The notes under the pieces were generated by a model. That model saw only the letters and a list, made by a program, of their open reading frames with translations. It was not told the DNA's origin and did no database searches. Shown piece after piece: positions 62,041 to 64,000 of a DNA stretch of 64,000 nt; position 1 is the first letter of the stretch, and every line of letters begins with the position of its first letter. Origin of the DNA: Chitinophagaceae bacterium PMP191F (GTDB lineage Bacteria > Bacteroidota > Bacteroidia > Chitinophagales > Chitinophagaceae); assembly GCA_001302245.1 (NCBI GenBank), contig LGYU01000033.1, positions 62,001 to 126,000 of the forward strand, written 5' to 3'. The translations under genes were made by a program, and so were the position numbers.

Positions 62041-62664
62041 ATGGAACAATCATCTACACCTATTATACCCCCGCAGCAGACTGGTAAACAGTCGGATATT
62101 ATAGAGCAGGCGGTGGCAACAGATGCAACACAGGCACGGAATGATTTTCATGTGGCTGCGGGCAGGTTACTGGCCATCAATAGTTGGGCTGCTTTCAGTG
62201 AAGGCATTTCTGCCACTTTTGCGTTGACAGATGCAGAGGGTAAACCAAAACAGGAAAAACCTCAGCCTGGTGATTATATTAAAATAGATATTCCGGGACC
62301 ATCTGCTTCGGCAGGTAACGGATATGACTGGGCGCGGATAGAACTGGTGGAAAATAAAACCTCACCAGGTGCAGCAGAAGAATACATAGCTATGCGCGTG
62401 CGACCTGCAGCACCTCCTGGTCAGCCGGGTGAAACCGCCCATTTCTTTGATGAGGCAGCTACCAGTTCGTTCATTATAAAAAGAATGAACAATATAGTAA
62501 CGGCAGAGATACATGGGCGCAATGAAAAAGCCAATACAGATACTGAACACGTAAAAGATAAGATCAGGAATACACTGGTAAGCTGGGGTGCACGCGCCGG
62601 TTTGTCAGGCGTACAATGGACAAAGCTTGCAAAAGGATTGCTGAATGGGTTACAACAACAGTAA
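62041..62664 (+). CDS. Hypothetical protein, 207 aa
   Basis: No family is recognised with certainty. The protein is soluble with a Pro/Gln-rich start (MEQSSTPIIPPQQTGKQSDI). A mixed domain follows with AGRLLAINSWAAFSEGISAT, PGDYIKIDIPGPSASAGNGY, DWARIELVENKTSPGAAEEY and FIIKRMNNIVTAEIHGRNEK. The second part looks beta-rich and the last 40 residues look helical. It is tightly packed between the copper-protein gene (5 bases) and acetate kinase (2 bases), so all belong to one operon. Confidence 0.6.
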   Translation: MEQSSTPIIPPQQTGKQSDIIEQAVATDATQARNDFHVAAGRLLAINSWAAFSEGISATFALTDAEGKPKQEKPQPGDYIKIDIPGPSASAGNGYDWARIELVENKTSPGAAEEYIAMRVRPAAPPGQPGETAHFFDEAATSSFIIKRMNNIVTAEIHGRNEKANTDTEHVKDKIRNTLVSWGARAGLSGVQWTKLAKGLLNGLQQQ

Positions 62665-62666
62665 CT

Positions 62667-63875
62667 ATGAATACACAACAGGCGATACTGGCATTGAACT
62701 ATGGATCTTCCAGTTTAAAATTTAAGCTGTTTGCTGTAAATGATGATCCGGAGTTATTGCTAAGCGGACATATAAAGGATATAGGCTCGCCCGTTTGTAC
62801 TTTTGAAAGTAGTTATACTCATCAGCATGCGTCTGTACCTTTTTTCCCTGCAGATAAAATCCGTACAGCAGCCCAGGCGGCGGAACTGACGGCCCGGTGG
62901 ATAGACCAGCAACCGGAGTATCTGGTTACAGCTATTGGCCACAGGGTAGTGCATGGCGGCATACACCTGAATGAACCTGCTGTAATTGATGAAGATGTAT
63001 TACAGCAATTACGGAAAGCAATATCCATTGCTCCGTTACATGTACCGGTATCTATTGAGGGGATTCATGTTTTTCAACACTTATTTCCGGGCGTACCACA
63101 GGTTGCCTGTTTTGATACCGGTTTTCACCGGCATATGCCTTTTGAAGCGGCTCATCTGGCTATTCCGCGCAAATGGTGGGGAGAAGGTGTAAAACGGTAT
63201 GGTTTTCACGGACTGTCCTGCCAGTACATTATACACCACCTGAACACCACAACAAAAACACTGCCTGGTAACATTCTTATTGCACATCTTGGAAACGGCT
63301 GTAGTATAACAGCCGTAAAGAACGGTGTCAGTATAGATACAACCATGGGGTTTACGCCTGCAGGCGGATTGATCATGCATACACGTCCGGGTGATCTGGA
63401 CCCCGGTATTGTAAGCTACCTGCTTGATCAGCAACCTATGGATGGTAAAGCCTGGAATGAGCTTATCAATAAAAAATCAGGTTTGCAGGCTATTGCCGGA
63501 GGTGATGCAGATATACCATCATTGCTGCAGCGGGAGTCAACCGATATCAAAGCAGAACAGGCACTGTGTATGTTTTGTTACAGTGCACGTAAAGCCATTG
63601 GTTCGCTGGCTGCTGCATTGGGAGGATTGGATCTGCTTGTATTTACCGGAGGTATAGGAGAACATGCACCGGTGATACGTCATCGCATTTGCCAGGGCTT
63701 ACAATTCATGGGTATCGAGTTGGATGCGTCATTGAATGAACAGGGAGCCAGTTGTATTTCAACCGGCAAAGTAGCTGTACAGGTAATACCCACAGATGAA
63801 GAAACAATGATTGCCCGGGAAACATGGCACCTGTTAAAAAAGCAAACGGGCAACATACCATTGCCCTGGAAGTAA
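62667..63875 (+). CDS. ackA: Acetate kinase
   Basis: About 402 residues from the ATG at 62667; the frame from 62616 overlaps the previous gene and is not used. Acetate kinase signatures are clear: ALNYGSSSLKFKLFAVNDDP, IGHRVVHGGIHLNEPAVIDE, CFDTGFHRHMPFEA, RYGFHGLSCQYIIHHL, HLGNGCSITAVKNGVSIDTT and VFTGGIGEHAPVIRHRICQG. It makes ATP and acetate from acetyl phosphate. The phosphoketolase gene that starts 18 bases later would supply acetyl phosphate, so the pair forms a fermentative ATP route. The usual partner Pta is not seen here. Confidence 0.95.
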   Translation: MNTQQAILALNYGSSSLKFKLFAVNDDPELLLSGHIKDIGSPVCTFESSYTHQHASVPFFPADKIRTAAQAAELTARWIDQQPEYLVTAIGHRVVHGGIHLNEPAVIDEDVLQQLRKAISIAPLHVPVSIEGIHVFQHLFPGVPQVACFDTGFHRHMPFEAAHLAIPRKWWGEGVKRYGFHGLSCQYIIHHLNTTTKTLPGNILIAHLGNGCSITAVKNGVSIDTTMGFTPAGGLIMHTRPGDLDPGIVSYLLDQQPMDGKAWNELINKKSGLQAIAGGDADIPSLLQRESTDIKAEQALCMFCYSARKAIGSLAAALGGLDLLVFTGGIGEHAPVIRHRICQGLQFMGIELDASLNEQGASCISTGKVAVQVIPTDEETMIARETWHLLKKQTGNIPLPWK

Positions 63876-63893
63876 ACAATAACTGATCACAAC

Positions 63894-64000
63894 ATGAAAC
63901 TGACATCGCACAAAATATCCCTGTTGCAGCGCTATTGGCAGGCAGCCAATTACCTGGCAGCAGCACAGATTTATCTGAAAACAAATCCATTGCTGAAAGA
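63894..64000 (+). CDS. xfp: Phosphoketolase (Xfp), N-terminal fragment at the window edge
   Basis: The ATG at 63894 opens a frame that runs off the right edge. The first 35 residues include SLLQRYWQAANYLAAAQIYL and KTNPLLK, which match the N-terminus of xylulose-5-P/fructose-6-P phosphoketolases. These thiamine-diphosphate enzymes cleave the sugar phosphate to acetyl phosphate, which fits acetate kinase directly upstream. The rest of the protein is outside the window. Confidence 0.8.
   Translation, partial: MKLTSHKISLLQRYWQAANYLAAAQIYLKTNPLLK

Noticed and set aside
62616-62666. Longer start for acetate kinase
   Set aside because: The extra 17 residues overlap the previous gene and are absent from the normal ackA N-terminus (MxxxxILALNYGSSS).
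1-64000. CRISPR array, tRNA, rRNA, insertion sequence or prophage
   Set aside because: I saw no regularly spaced long repeats, no cloverleaf or rRNA-like stretch, no transposase or integrase motif, and no phage structural gene.

Overview
The window looks like chromosomal DNA from a glycan-degrading Bacteroidota, most likely the Chitinophagaceae (Chitinophaga/Niastella-like). The reasons are two SusC/SusD pairs, lipoprotein signals of the Bacteroidota type, membrane sensor-regulators with TPR or beta-propeller parts, families that are typical of this phylum (DUF5018, DUF5009, DUF6377, DUF4434), and few recognisable Shine-Dalgarno sites. I saw no rRNA, tRNA, transposase, phage gene or CRISPR array. 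The genus is an inference, not a measurement.

Layout. (1) 1-5994, minus strand: a polysaccharide utilisation locus (PUL) of susC, susD and a GH97 gene cut by the window edge. (2) 6465-12152: mixed genes, namely a DUF1801-like protein, a DUF92 membrane protein, a DUF6377 TPR membrane regulator, an NTF2-like secreted protein and two unrecognised genes. (3) 12319-36809: a ROK repressor (minus) divergent from a 23-kb plus-strand locus. That locus holds an AGE-type epimerase, an FAD oxidoreductase, SusC, SusD, a DUF5018 lipoprotein, a GHL10 glycosidase-like lipoprotein, a phosphodiester glycosidase (NAGPA family), a DUF5009/NagX-like membrane acyltransferase, four SGNH/GDSL esterases, an SSS symporter, an alpha/beta hydrolase, a DUF4434 protein and a NagB-PIG-L fusion. 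The content points to an acylated, N-acetylglucosamine-containing glycan, perhaps with GlcNAc-1-phosphodiester links. (4) 36980-41219, minus strand: a LanKC/RamC-like lyase-kinase protein without a cyclase domain, a GT-C-like membrane protein and an AraC regulator. (5) 41443-56007: a beta-propeller/Y_Y_Y/LuxR-type regulator, then a chitin or chito-oligosaccharide cluster (GH18, GH9, DUF5009, ThuA; minus), then a plus-strand set of two GH30 enzymes and a GH2 enzyme with a malectin-like tail. (6) 56031-64000: PAP2 phosphatase, HAD hydrolase, sulfite-oxidase-like molybdoenzyme, DUF421, and a stress-like cluster (DUF892 ferritin-like protein, Cys-rich copper-binding protein, small hydrophilic proteins) that ends in acetate kinase and the start of phosphoketolase.

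How it works together. The outer-membrane SusCD pairs would bind and import oligosaccharides. Lipoproteins and periplasmic hydrolases would remove acyl groups and sugars. The SSS symporter and the NagX-like proteins would handle the released (amino)sugars, and AGE and NagB would pass them into glycolysis. The regulators (ROK, DUF6377, AraC, propeller/LuxR) sit next to the loci they probably control. The phosphoketolase-acetate kinase pair would turn sugar phosphates into acetyl phosphate and then ATP.

The least ordinary items are the cyclase-less LanKC-like gene with its membrane partner, the GlcNAc-phosphodiester-type PUL with four scattered GDSL paralogues, a dispersed 24-nt intergenic repeat, and a 15-bp perfect hairpin inside the PUL. 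All functions here are read from sequence by eye; no database search was run.
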